A DNA stretch of 64,000 nt from Clostridium sp. AM58-1XD (GTDB taxonomy: Bacteria > Bacillota > Clostridia > Lachnospirales > Lachnospiraceae). The position numbers and the translations under genes are program-made. Shown one piece after another: positions 18,561 through 27,250 of this stretch. Every line of letters begins with the position of its first letter. Position 1 is the first letter of the stretch. The stretch lies in the NCBI RefSeq assembly GCF_003464085.1, contig NZ_QSDR01000003.1:62001-126000 (forward strand). The letters are read 5' to 3'. Below the pieces are notes generated by a model. The model made no database searches, had not been told where the DNA came from, and was given only the letters and a program-made list of their open reading frames with translations.

Positions 18561-19334
18561 ATGTATAATTGTATTGTGTGTACAAAAGAAAGAACGGCAA
18601 AAATTATAAGACTAAATATGCCGGAGACTGGAAACAGAATCGGCCTGCAGGCTGTTTCAGAAATTCAGCAGGCGATCAGAGAAGCAAATGAGGATGAGGA
18701 AGTGGGAGCCATCATTCTGACAGGAACGGGAGAGTTTTTCTGCGCCGGAGGAGCGATTGACGGCTTTCCCGACGGGTACGCCATGGATCAGAGAGACTAC
18801 AGTGACGGTACGGTGGAATTTCAGAAAGCGCTTTATCAATCCGGCAAGCCGATGATTGCAGCGGTAAATGGAAAAGCGTTTGCAGGAGGTCTTACGATAG
18901 TGGAGGGCTGCGATCTGGCGGTAGCCTCTGAAGAAGCTCAGTTTGGGCTGTCGGAATTGAGCCACGGCAATTTTCCCATGATTGCTCTGGCGGTGAATGG
19001 AAAATGGATTCCGAAAAAGCGGCTGTTTGAAATGATTTATTTGTCGGAACCGATTGATGCAAAAACGGCAGAGAGCTGGAATATGGTCAATAGAGTTGTT
19101 CCAAAAGATGAGGTTCTTGCAGAAGCGGTCAGAATGGCTGAAATCATCGGTACGAAGAGCAGAGTTGCAATGAAAGTCGGGCGACAGACGTACTATGACA
19201 TGGTTGATATGCCCCTTTCCAGCGCTATGGTACATGCAAAAGCAGCGCTTTTAGGGCTTCTGGCCATGGAAGATGTCATTGAATCAGAACACGCCAAACG
19301 TGAAAACAGAGAACCGGAGTGGATCGGAAAGTAG
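18561..19334 (+). CDS. Enoyl-CoA hydratase/isomerase (crotonase) family protein
   Basis: Start set at ATG 18561, seven bases after AGGAGG (18548-18553). About 257 aa with the crotonase oxyanion-hole segments GEFFCAGGAIDGF and GKAFAGGLTIVEGCDLAVAS. The usual catalytic Glu position of hydratases lies in the EEAQFGLSELSHGNF region. Crotonases hydrate, isomerise or hydrolyse acyl-CoA esters. It heads a TRAP-transporter operon, so it may act on the CoA ester of the imported acid, but no CoA ligase or transferase gene is seen alongside. Confidence 0.85.
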   Translation: MYNCIVCTKERTAKIIRLNMPETGNRIGLQAVSEIQQAIREANEDEEVGAIILTGTGEFFCAGGAIDGFPDGYAMDQRDYSDGTVEFQKALYQSGKPMIAAVNGKAFAGGLTIVEGCDLAVASEEAQFGLSELSHGNFPMIALAVNGKWIPKKRLFEMIYLSEPIDAKTAESWNMVNRVVPKDEVLAEAVRMAEIIGTKSRVAMKVGRQTYYDMVDMPLSSAMVHAKAALLGLLAMEDVIESEHAKRENREPEWIGK

Positions 19335-19383
19335 CGCGGAAAAGGCAATTTGATAAAGTAATGATAAAAATGGAGGGGAATTT

Positions 19384-20424
19384 ATGAAACGTATGATATC
19401 AGGATTGGTTACAGTGGCAGTGATCGTCTCGATGACGGCGTGCTCAGGCGGAAACGGAACGGACCGTGGGGCACAGCCTGCAACGGAAGAGAAAAAAGAT
19501 GGGGAAGCAATAGAGCTGAAACTGGACATGCCTGTTCCAGAAACGAGCACCTGGAATGTTGCGGCAAAAACATTTGCAGATCGGGTAAATGAAAAGACGG
19601 ATGGAAGATACCATATTACGATTCACCCGAATTCAGAGCTGGCAGGAGGAAGCCAGTCTGCTGCGCTGGAGATGCTGCAGGCAGGCGATATCGATGTAAC
19701 AGTGCATGGGGTGCTTACATGGGCTGGGACTGATGTAAGACTTTCCATGCCGGCCATGCCGTTTTTGTTTGACGGCTGGGATGAGGTCAATACGGCCCTG
19801 GACGGAGAAGGGGGGAAATTGCTGGGCACGATTGTAGAGGAAAACGGAGCACATGCTCTTGCTTACGGCATTTCCGGCTTCCGCCAGCTGTTTAATAATG
19901 TGAGAGAAATCAGGACGGCTGAAGATTTAAAGGGTATTAAGATGAGGGTGCCTGGCAATTCCATGTATGTAGACTGTTTCACTGATCTGGGAGCCGATCC
20001 GGTTACCATGAATGCTTCCGAACTATACAGCGCCCTTCAGACGGGCTCGGTTGACGGTCAGGAAAATCCGGCGGACATGACGATTACACAGAAGTTTGCG
20101 GAAGTGGTGGATTATATGACGGTCTGGAATTATTCCTGCGAACCGATTATTCTGTCGGTCAGCCAGAAGTGCTGGGATAAACTTTCTGATGAAGACAAAC
20201 AGATTTTCCAGGAAGCTGCTGAATATGCCTGCAGCCTTCAGAGAGAAGAGGCAGAGAAAAGAGACCCTGAATTTATGAAACAGCTTGTAGATGATTATGA
20301 CATTCAGGTATATGAGCCTTCCGAGGAGGATATGGCAACTTTTAAGGAGGCGGTGAAGCCTCTGTACGCAGAATATAGGGACATCATGGGAGAAGAATTG
20401 TACACAGCTTTTGACGCACAGTGA
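19384..20424 (+). CDS. TRAP transporter solute-binding lipoprotein (DctP family)
   Basis: A 346-aa TRAP binding protein with a lipoprotein signal (lipobox MTAC about residue 20), the DctP core with the substrate-carboxylate arginine region LKGIKMRVPGNSMYVDCFTDLGADPV, and the downstream YSALQTGSVDGQENP motif. The arginine and the DGQENP loop point to a monocarboxylate or sugar-acid ligand. It is followed directly by the DctQ and DctM genes. Confidence 0.92.
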   Translation: MKRMISGLVTVAVIVSMTACSGGNGTDRGAQPATEEKKDGEAIELKLDMPVPETSTWNVAAKTFADRVNEKTDGRYHITIHPNSELAGGSQSAALEMLQAGDIDVTVHGVLTWAGTDVRLSMPAMPFLFDGWDEVNTALDGEGGKLLGTIVEENGAHALAYGISGFRQLFNNVREIRTAEDLKGIKMRVPGNSMYVDCFTDLGADPVTMNASELYSALQTGSVDGQENPADMTITQKFAEVVDYMTVWNYSCEPIILSVSQKCWDKLSDEDKQIFQEAAEYACSLQREEAEKRDPEFMKQLVDDYDIQVYEPSEEDMATFKEAVKPLYAEYRDIMGEELYTAFDAQ

Positions 20425-20453
20425 GATTTGGGCGAAATAAGGGAAGGTGCTTT

Positions 20454-20957
20454 ATGGGCAGGATATTTAAGGGGATTGACTTTATAGAAAAGACAGGGAT
20501 TGTAATCGGTTTGTCGATTATGGTGGTGATGAACTTTGTGAATGTGGTGTGCCGATTTCTTCTTCCGCAGACGCCGTTTTCCTATACGGAAGAGCTGACA
20601 AACCTGGTTTTTGTATGGATCACGATGCTGGGTATATCGATGGGATACCGGACATTTTCCCATACGGGACTTTCCATGGTAACGGAACGGATGACACTGA
20701 AAATGCAGGTTGGGATGGCTGTTTTCGCAGCCGCCTGTACCATCGTGCTGATGGTATTTGTAATGAAGTCAGGCCTGGAAACCGTATCAAACCAGATCAA
20801 GTTTCACAGCAATTTTCCTGGCCTTAAGATTTCCAAGGTCTATGGGAGTATAGCAATGCCCATAGGAGCGCTGCTGATTTCCGTAAGTGCGGTAAGCGCA
20901 GCGGCAGAACGCATCGAACAGCTTCGGGAGCAGATGGGGGGTGAAGAAAAATTATGA
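20454..20957 (+). CDS. TRAP transporter small permease (DctQ family)
   Basis: Start set at ATG 20454 with GGAAGGTG upstream; an earlier in-frame GTG overlaps the DctP stop. About 167 aa with four membrane segments and the DctQ landmarks NVVCRFLLPQTPFSYTEELTN (second half of the first helix and loop) and FVWITMLGISMGYRT. Its stop overlaps the DctM start, as usual for translationally coupled TRAP permeases. Confidence 0.88.
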   Translation: MGRIFKGIDFIEKTGIVIGLSIMVVMNFVNVVCRFLLPQTPFSYTEELTNLVFVWITMLGISMGYRTFSHTGLSMVTERMTLKMQVGMAVFAAACTIVLMVFVMKSGLETVSNQIKFHSNFPGLKISKVYGSIAMPIGALLISVSAVSAAAERIEQLREQMGGEEKL

Positions 20958-22240
20958 TTGCATTGGCTCTGTTCGGCAGTTTCTTTGTACTGCTTCTGTG
21001 CAATGTGCCAGTTGCCGCTTCGATGGGACTGGCTACGGTAATAGGGGCGCTGGCTGGCGGGTACTCTCTGACTTCGGTGGCCAGCCTCATGTATGCGGCG
21101 ATTTCCAAGAATGTACTTCTTGCAATTCCGTATTTTATCCTGACAGGCGTTCTCATGGAGTATGCGGGAATCAGCAAAAGGCTGATAAGACTGGCTGAGG
21201 TATGCGTAGGACATATCAAAGGCGGCCTGGCTTATGTAGTAATCATAGTAGCCTGCTTTTTTGCGGCGATTTCCGGATCTGGGCCTGCGACGGTGGCAGC
21301 GCTGGGGGGAATTCTCATTCCGGCTATGGAAAAGAATGGCTATGACAAGAATATGTCGGCTGCACTCGTTGCGGCATCCGGAGGGATCGGCGTCATTATT
21401 CCGCCAAGTATTGCGTTCGTTATCTTCGCCATGTATGCGGAGCTGAGCGTGGGAAAGCTTTTTATATGCGGAATTGTGCCGGGATTATTTTTGGGCCTTA
21501 TGTATGCGGCGGCAGCCACATGGTCGATTCGGAAAGATGAAAATATCGTCCGAAGCAAAAAAGAAGGAAGCAGAGAACGGTGGCTGGCATTTAAGGACGC
21601 GCTTTGGGGACTGCTCACGCCGTTTATTATACTGGGAGGGATATATACAGGAATTTTTACGGCTACGGAGGCAGCAGGAGTCGCTGTTGTCTACTCGCTG
21701 TTTGTAGGGGTGTTTATTTACAGGGAGATAAAAATAAAAGACCTGATATCGATCTTTATCGACTCTGCAAAAACATCTGCTGTAGTCATGTATATCCTCT
21801 CGACGGCGGGCATTCTGTCGTGGCTTCTCACTACTTCAGGAGTTGCAAAAGAAATGTCGGTGGCCCTGATGTCGCTGTCATCTAATAAATACATTATTTT
21901 ACTGCTGTTCAACATCCTGTTTATCATCGCCGGCTGTTTTGTGGAAGCGAATTCGGCATTTTGCCTCTTCCTCCCGATTCTGTTGCCGATTATCGATTCC
22001 ATAGGCTACAGCAGATATGCGTTTGCAATATTCATGGTGACCAGTTTTGCAGTTGGAATGGTAACGCCGCCGGTTGGAGCAAATCTGTATGTGGCCTGTA
22101 ACATCGGCCGTCTGTCCATGGGAGATATCTGTAAGAAGATCGTTCCGTTTGTGGTTGCAGGAATGATCGCCGTGCTGGTACTTACGTATATCCCTGCCAT
22201 ATCCCTGTTTCTTCCGGATATGATCGGGATGAAGCAGTAA
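20954..22240 (+). CDS. TRAP transporter large permease (DctM family)
   Basis: A 428-aa polytopic permease with about 11-12 segments, carrying the DctM signatures AISGSGPATVAALGGILIPAM and VIIPPSIAFVIFAMYAE, and the C-terminal GMVTPPVGANLYVACNI. It moves the DctP-delivered acid with sodium or proton coupling. It overlaps the DctQ stop by four bases. Confidence 0.93.
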   Translation: MIALALFGSFFVLLLCNVPVAASMGLATVIGALAGGYSLTSVASLMYAAISKNVLLAIPYFILTGVLMEYAGISKRLIRLAEVCVGHIKGGLAYVVIIVACFFAAISGSGPATVAALGGILIPAMEKNGYDKNMSAALVAASGGIGVIIPPSIAFVIFAMYAELSVGKLFICGIVPGLFLGLMYAAAATWSIRKDENIVRSKKEGSRERWLAFKDALWGLLTPFIILGGIYTGIFTATEAAGVAVVYSLFVGVFIYREIKIKDLISIFIDSAKTSAVVMYILSTAGILSWLLTTSGVAKEMSVALMSLSSNKYIILLLFNILFIIAGCFVEANSAFCLFLPILLPIIDSIGYSRYAFAIFMVTSFAVGMVTPPVGANLYVACNIGRLSMGDICKKIVPFVVAGMIAVLVLTYIPAISLFLPDMIGMKQ

Positions 22241-22282
22241 GAAACTTAATATAGGAAATATAAAATATAAGGGGGTTTTCAG

Positions 22283-23359
22283 ATGGAACCGGAAAAAATG
22301 ATGGCTATTGTAAAAACAAAGAAGGAGAGGGGAGCAGAATATAAAGAAGTTCCCATGCCGGAACCGGGGCCGGAAGATGTGCTTGTCAGAGTACATGCGG
22401 CGGCAATATGCGGAACGGATATCCACATCTACCAGTGGAATAAATGGGCTCAGGAGAATTTTGAGCGTTCCTTCAGTAAAATTCCCCGCATTATGGGACA
22501 TGAGTTCAGCGGTGAGATCGTTCAGACAGGAGAGCTGGTAAAGAATGTGCAGGTGGGGCAGCGGGTCGCATGTGAAACGCACATCCCCTGCGGACACTGT
22601 TACCAGTGCAGGACAGGAGACACCTATAACTGTCTGAACATCACCAGATTTAAGGATGGAATTTATGCGGACTATGCGGTAGTTCCGGCAAAAAATCTTG
22701 TCATCCTGCCGGACACAATGACATATGATCAGGCTGCCGTTATGGAACCGTTCAGCGTGGCGACCCATGGAGCCAGTATGGTCAGGATGGTTGGAGATAC
22801 CGTCATGGTTATGGGCTGCGGACCGATCGGGCTGTTCGTAATTAAAGTTGCAAAGGCCATGGGAGCTTCCTACATATACGCCTCTGATATCAGCGGGTAC
22901 CGCAGAAATCTGGCTTTAGAAAGCGGTGCGGCCGAAACATTTGATCCATCTCAGTGCGATGTCGTAAAAGAGGTGAAAATGCGCACGGAAGGACTGGGAT
23001 GCGGAACCGTTTTTGACACGTCGGGGAATGTGGAGGCGATCAACCAGGGATTTAAAATATTAAGAAAGTGCGGAAGTATGGTCATGATCGGACTGCCTTC
23101 CAGGACGTTGTCGTTTGAAGACGCAGGCAATGATATCGTATGGAAAGCAGCTAAAATTTATGGAATACATGGAAGGGAAATACTGACCAGCTGGGAAATA
23201 TCAAAAGGTCTGATCGGATCAGGGGCCGTCAATATCGACCACCTGCTTACGCATCGGTTTAAATTCAGCGAATACCAGAGCGCCTTTGAACTGGCTGAAA
23301 AGGGGATGACGGGAAAAGTAATCTTATATCCGGACCGCATATGCGAAAGCGGTGAATAA
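22283..23359 (+). CDS. Zinc alcohol dehydrogenase, L-threonine 3-dehydrogenase-like
   Basis: A 358-aa medium-chain dehydrogenase. Catalytic zinc region AAICGTDIHIYQWNKWA and GHEFSGEIV; structural zinc cysteines in CGHCYQCRTGDTYNC; Rossmann loop VMGCGPIGLFVIK near residue 175. The TDH-type ICGTDIHIY-W-W signature is distinctive, and L-threonine 3-dehydrogenase is the closest named enzyme. At the end of a TRAP operon it could equally oxidise a hydroxyacid or polyol derivative. No 2-amino-3-ketobutyrate ligase (kbl) gene lies next to it, which weakens a true threonine role. Confidence 0.85.
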   Translation: MEPEKMMAIVKTKKERGAEYKEVPMPEPGPEDVLVRVHAAAICGTDIHIYQWNKWAQENFERSFSKIPRIMGHEFSGEIVQTGELVKNVQVGQRVACETHIPCGHCYQCRTGDTYNCLNITRFKDGIYADYAVVPAKNLVILPDTMTYDQAAVMEPFSVATHGASMVRMVGDTVMVMGCGPIGLFVIKVAKAMGASYIYASDISGYRRNLALESGAAETFDPSQCDVVKEVKMRTEGLGCGTVFDTSGNVEAINQGFKILRKCGSMVMIGLPSRTLSFEDAGNDIVWKAAKIYGIHGREILTSWEISKGLIGSGAVNIDHLLTHRFKFSEYQSAFELAEKGMTGKVILYPDRICESGE

Positions 23360-23384
23360 ACAGGAATAACAAGAGGGGCTTCTG

Positions 23385-23500
23385 AGCGCGCCGCAAAAGT
23401 GAAATCAGACATGCCTTTCATACAGGGGATCGTTCCGGGCAGCGGCCGGATCACTTCTTACTGTATGGAAGGCAATGATTATTCTTTTTTGCAGCGCGCT
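23385..23500 (+). terminator. Long three-part hairpin after the TRAP operon, probable terminator
   Basis: The outer arms AGCGCGC-GCAAAAG and CTTTTTTGC-GCGCGCT pair, an inner helix pairs GCCTTTCATACAG with CTGTATGGAAGGC, and the tip holds CCGG/CCGG. TTTT follows. The length (about 116 bases) is unusual for a simple terminator. Confidence 0.55.
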
Positions 23501-23596
23501 TTTACATATGATGGGGTAATATATGTGACAAATCTTAACATACCGGTAACAGGATAAAATTAAAACTTTTGACAGCCCTATTTCAGCCTCTTTGAT

Positions 23597-23668
23597 TGAA
23601 ACAAAGAAATGTGAAACGAGAGTTTCAAAGTGTTACATAAAAAGAACGAATATGAAACACGTTGAAAC
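23597..23668 (+). promoter_or_regulatory. Putative activator sites (GAAAC boxes) of sigma-54 operon 2
   Basis: TGAAAC occurs at 23597, 23612, 23653 and 23663. The second forms the dyad TGAAAC-GAGA-GTTTCA (23612-23627). They lie 130-200 bases before the sigma-54 promoter and match the boxes at 12090-12154, so one enhancer-binding protein, probably the one encoded at 27251, can be expected to bind both. Confidence 0.65.
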
Positions 23669-23794
23669 TTGACAGAAACAAATAAAGAGCATATAATGAA
23701 AAAAGAATGCAAAATATGGTAAAATTGTACAAAATACGAGCGTTCGTTTTGTGGATATTATAAAAAAATATGGGGAAAAGAAAGCAGAATTTGG

Positions 23795-23810
23795 TTGGCA
23801 TGGATTTTGC
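23795..23810 (+). promoter_or_regulatory. Sigma-54 promoter of the transketolase operon
   Basis: TTGGCATGGATTTTGC has -24 GG at 23797-23798 and -12 GC at 23809-23810 separated by 10 bases. It lies 46 bases before the first start codon, with GGAGTAGGGG in between. Confidence 0.88.
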
Positions 23811-23856
23811 TTTAAATTTAGGTAGAAAAATATAATAAAGTAAAGGAGTAGGGGAT

Positions 23857-24693
23857 ATGAAATTATGTTATCAGGTTGCTACACCGGATGTTGCGATTGC
23901 AGATTCCGTAACTGCCTATCAGGGGCCTCTGGCAAAGAGCTTCGGAGATTTGGCTGCCCTCGGTTATGATGGAGTTGAATTAATGACTCTTGATCCGACA
24001 AAGCTGGACTGGGAAGAAGTAAAGGCAGAAGCAGATAAGAACCATCTGAGCGTTGTTCTTGTATGTACCGGAGAAGTATTTGGACAGCTTCACTGGAGCT
24101 TTACCGATCCTGATGAAGAAATCAGGAAAAAAGCAATTGAACGGACAAAGGTTATTATTGATTTTGCAAGTTATCTGGGAGCAAATGTAAACTTTGGAAG
24201 AATCCGCGGCCAGTACTGCAGTGCAATGAGCAAGGAAGAGACAGAGGAACTTGCTGTTAAGGCATTCCAGGAACTGAGCGATTACGCTGCTGAAAAGAAC
24301 GTTGCCCTGGCTCTGGAGACAGTAACTATCATGCAGACGAATTTCATTAATACGCTGGAAGAAGGCGCCCGCATGGTTGACCGTGTAAACCGTCCGAACT
24401 TCAAGCTGATGCTCGACATTTTCCATCTGAATCTGGAAGAAAAAAATATATATGATGCAATCCGCGAGTACAGCAGTTATAATATACATGTACACCTTGC
24501 CGACAACAACAGAAGGTATCCGGGCCACTGCGGTCTTGACTTTGAGAAGATCCTCTCTACGTTCAAGGAATGCGGATACGACGGCAATTACTGTACAGAA
24601 ATTTTCCAGATTCCAAACCAGTATGAGGCTGCTAAAGGTGCAATGGAACATTTAAGACCAATCTTAGACCGCGTTTATGGAAAGCAGGCGTAA
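23857..24693 (+). CDS. Sugar phosphate isomerase/epimerase family TIM-barrel protein
   Basis: A 278-aa xylose-isomerase-like barrel: LGYDGVELMTLDP, LALETVTIMQTN (Glu ligand), LMLDIFHLN (Asp/His ligands), HVHLADNNRRYPGHCGLDF and YCTEIFQ (last Glu). It is a clear paralogue of 4307-5113. As first gene of the sigma-54 operon, before an Asp/Glu-racemase-like protein and a two-subunit transketolase, it likely supplies a ketose or keto-acid with the configuration needed by transketolase. The exact substrate is not evident. Confidence 0.83.
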   Translation: MKLCYQVATPDVAIADSVTAYQGPLAKSFGDLAALGYDGVELMTLDPTKLDWEEVKAEADKNHLSVVLVCTGEVFGQLHWSFTDPDEEIRKKAIERTKVIIDFASYLGANVNFGRIRGQYCSAMSKEETEELAVKAFQELSDYAAEKNVALALETVTIMQTNFINTLEEGARMVDRVNRPNFKLMLDIFHLNLEEKNIYDAIREYSSYNIHVHLADNNRRYPGHCGLDFEKILSTFKECGYDGNYCTEIFQIPNQYEAAKGAMEHLRPILDRVYGKQA

Positions 24694-24696
24694 TAT

Positions 24697-25356
24697 ATGA
24701 AAAGTATTGCATTGATACATACTGTAAAAAGTGTTGCCAATACCTTTGAGGACACACTGAAGAACGGCCTTTCTGAGGAAGTTAAGGTTTATAATCTTCT
24801 GGATGAATTCCTCGCAAAGAATCCGAATGAAATCGGCGAATTTACGATAGAGAACCGCAACCGCCTTTTTAATGATGTAAAGACGGCAGAGATGACAGGA
24901 GCAGATGTGATTGTAACAACATGCTCCACACTTACGCCTGTAATTGAAATGATTCGTCCGTTTGTAAAAACACCGGTAATTGCTATTGACGATGCAATGG
25001 CAAAGAAAAGTGTTACATTTGGCCCGAAGATCCTTGTTATGGCTACCGCAGAGAGCACAATCGGCCCCACAAAGGCAAAGGTTGCTGCAGAGGCGGCTAT
25101 GGCAGGAATGGAACCGCAGATTTCCGACCTCGTCATGATGGATGCATTCAAAGCAATGCAGGCTCTTGATATGGACGAGCATGACCGCATTTTAAGAGAG
25201 CGTGCAAAAGAGATCAAAGGTTATGATTGTATTGTGCTTGCCCAGGCATCCATGGCTCACATGGAAGCAGAGATTGAGAAGATTACCGGCTGTCCGACTT
25301 TGTCCAGCCCATCTCTCTGTATCGCCCAGGTGGAAGAAACAATAAAGAGAATCTAA
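24697..25356 (+). CDS. Asp/Glu racemase superfamily protein with one catalytic cysteine
   Basis: A 219-aa protein of the aspartate/glutamate racemase fold. The first active-site Cys is present (VTTCSTLTP, about residue 75), but the usual second Cys motif is replaced by VLAQASMAH (Ala where Cys is expected). A true two-base racemase is therefore unlikely; one-Cys members include decarboxylases and isomerases. It starts 3 bases after the isomerase stop and precedes the transketolase genes. A paralogue with the same substitution pattern is encoded at 41890-42561. Confidence 0.78.
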   Translation: MKSIALIHTVKSVANTFEDTLKNGLSEEVKVYNLLDEFLAKNPNEIGEFTIENRNRLFNDVKTAEMTGADVIVTTCSTLTPVIEMIRPFVKTPVIAIDDAMAKKSVTFGPKILVMATAESTIGPTKAKVAAEAAMAGMEPQISDLVMMDAFKAMQALDMDEHDRILRERAKEIKGYDCIVLAQASMAHMEAEIEKITGCPTLSSPSLCIAQVEETIKRI

Positions 25357-25381
25357 TAATTTTAGAAAAGAGGAGAGTAAA

Positions 25382-26209
25382 ATGACAGAAGAAAGAGCAA
25401 AAGAATTACAGAACCTCTGCCTTCAGTTCCGTAACGAGATCGTGGATCTGCTTCACGATATTCAGACGGGACATCCAGGCGGATCCTTATCCTGTGCAGA
25501 GATTGTAACCACCCTGTACTATGAGAAAATGAAGATCGACCCGAAGAATCCAAATATGGAGGGAAGAGATCATTTTATTCTTTCCAAGGGACATGCTGCT
25601 CCGATTCTTTACATCGTATTGGCTGAATTAGGATTTTTCCCGAAGGAAGAATTAAAGACATTACGTCAGATCAACAGCATTTTACAGGGACATCCTTGCG
25701 TACATAAGACACCAGGTGTTGAACTTTCCACAGGTCCTCTGGGATTAGGCCTTGGCGCTGGTCTTGGCATGGTTCTGAGCGAGAGACTTCAGGGCAGAGA
25801 CAACTATACGTATGTTGTATTAGGCGACGGTGAGATTGAAGAAGGCGCAATTTGGGAAGCAGCTATGGCAGCATCCAAGTTCAAAGCGGATCATTTAATC
25901 GCAATCCTGGACAACAACGGCGTACAGCTTGACGGTACGGTTGAAGAAATTATGCCTCTGGGCGACATCAAAGCAAAGTGGGAGAGCTTCGGCTGGGAAG
26001 TAATCCAGTGCGACGGCCATGATGTAAAAGCCATTTCTGATGCAGTTGATGCAGCTAAGAAGGTAACAGGCAAACCTGTTCTGATTCAGGCTAAGACTGT
26101 TAAGGGCAAAGGCGTTTCCTTCATGGAAGGTAAGAATACATGGCACGGAAAAGCAATCGGCGACGAAGATTATAAGAACGCTAAGGAAGAATTAGGAGGT
26201 GCTTGTTAA
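25382..26209 (+). CDS. Transketolase, N-terminal subunit
   Basis: A 275-aa thiamine-diphosphate-binding half: HPGGSLSCAEIVTTLYY, SKGHAAPILYIVLAELG, the ThDP motif GDGEIEEGAIWEA...DNNGVQLDG (about residues 145-180), and KTVKGKGVSFME. With the C-terminal subunit encoded next it makes a split transketolase that transfers two-carbon ketol units. Split forms are common in Firmicutes, both for the pentose phosphate pathway and for sugar-acid routes such as apulose-phosphate cleavage. The sigma-54 control suggests the catabolic type. The stop codon overlaps the next start. Confidence 0.92.
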   Translation: MTEERAKELQNLCLQFRNEIVDLLHDIQTGHPGGSLSCAEIVTTLYYEKMKIDPKNPNMEGRDHFILSKGHAAPILYIVLAELGFFPKEELKTLRQINSILQGHPCVHKTPGVELSTGPLGLGLGAGLGMVLSERLQGRDNYTYVVLGDGEIEEGAIWEAAMAASKFKADHLIAILDNNGVQLDGTVEEIMPLGDIKAKWESFGWEVIQCDGHDVKAISDAVDAAKKVTGKPVLIQAKTVKGKGVSFMEGKNTWHGKAIGDEDYKNAKEELGGAC

Positions 26210-27149
26210 TGGCTAACAAAATCGCAATCAGAGATGCATATGGTGAAGCACTCTAAAACTGGGAAAAAAGAATGATAAAGTTGTTGCTCTGGAAGCCGAT
26301 GTAGGATCTTCTACAAAGAGCGGCGTGTTCGGAGGCGAATTCCCGGACAGATATTATAACGTAGGTATCAGCGAGATCAACATGGTTTCCATGGCAGCTG
26401 GTATGGCAAGAACAGGACTTACACCATTTGTAAATACATTTGCTGTATTCTTAACAACAAGAGGAGCAGACCCGATCCAGTCCTTAATCGCTTATGATAA
26501 GCTGAATGTTAAGATTGCAGGTACATACTGCGGTCTGTCTGATTCCTATGACGGAGCAAGCCATCATGGAATTACAGATATGTCTTTAATGCGTTCCATT
26601 CCGAACATGACAGTAGTCTGCGTATCTGATCCTGTAGAGACAGAGAAGGCAGTTATGGCAGTCGCTGACTTTGACGGCCCTGTATACTTAAGACTCAGCC
26701 GTGCTCCAGCTCCGGCTCTTTACAGTGAAGACATGAAGTTCGAGATCGGCAAGGGAATTACAGTAAAAGACGGTGCAGATGTAGCGCTTGTTTGTACAGG
26801 TACTGTTCTTCATAAGGCAATAGAGGCAGCAGAGCTCCTTGAAAAAGAAGGTATTCATGCAACAGTAATCGACATGCATACCGTACAGCCAATTGATAAG
26901 GATTTGCTCGTTGCAGCAGCTAAGAAGACAGGTGCGGTTGTAACTGTTGAGGAGCACAGCATCCGCGGCGGTCTGGGAAGTGCAGTAGCAGAAGTTCTTG
27001 CAGCTGAATGCCCGACACCAATGGAATTTGTCGGTGCAACAGACTTCGCAGAGTCCGGCGACTACGATGAACTGTTGGAGAAGTATGGCTACAGCGGCGC
27101 CAGCATTGCAGAGAAATGTAAAGCAGCAATTGCAAAAAAGAATAAATAA
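26209..27149 (+). CDS. Transketolase, C-terminal subunit (frameshifted near start)
   Basis: ATG at 26209 overlaps the stop of the N-terminal subunit and follows AGGAGGTG. After 15 codons the frame hits TAA at 26254. One added T in CTCTAAAA would read GEALLKLGKKNDKVVALEADVG and continue intact to 27149 (about 313 aa). The rest carries the pyrimidine-binding domain (YYNVGISEINMVSMAAGMA) and C-terminal domain (EEHSIRGGLGSAVAE). The gene is otherwise well conserved and ends an apparently functional operon, so a sequencing error is likely. Confidence 0.88.
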
Positions 27150-27177
27150 TCATTACAAATAAACAGATAGAATTCTT

Positions 27178-27209
27178 ATTCGGCAGCTACAGAGATGTAG
27201 CTGCCGAAT
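27178..27209. other. Perfect 14-bp hairpin between transketolase and activator genes
   Basis: ATTCGGCAGCTACA and its exact complement flank GAGA. There is no T-run after it, so it is either a poor terminator limiting read-through into the activator gene or an operator. The exact symmetry is notable. Confidence 0.5.
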
Positions 27210-27250
27210 GGCTATCTTGCCGGCGGCATTCTTAGAGAGGGGAAACGGAC

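Larger units (their letters stand above)
23360..23856. other. 497-base gap: long hairpin, activator sites and sigma-54 promoter
   Basis: No gene is supported here. It holds a structured hairpin (23385-23500), four TGAAAC boxes (23597-23668) and a sigma-54 promoter (23795-23810). The stretch after 23510 is strongly AT-rich. Confidence 0.7.

Noticed and set aside
22283..23359. Firm call of threonine dehydrogenase pathway
   Set aside because: The motif fits TDH but no kbl gene is adjacent and the operon carries a TRAP transporter and crotonase, so the substrate stays open.
27208..27224. Sigma-54-like ATGGCTATCTTGCC before the activator gene
   Set aside because: Spacing of seven bases between GG and GC does not fit RpoN.
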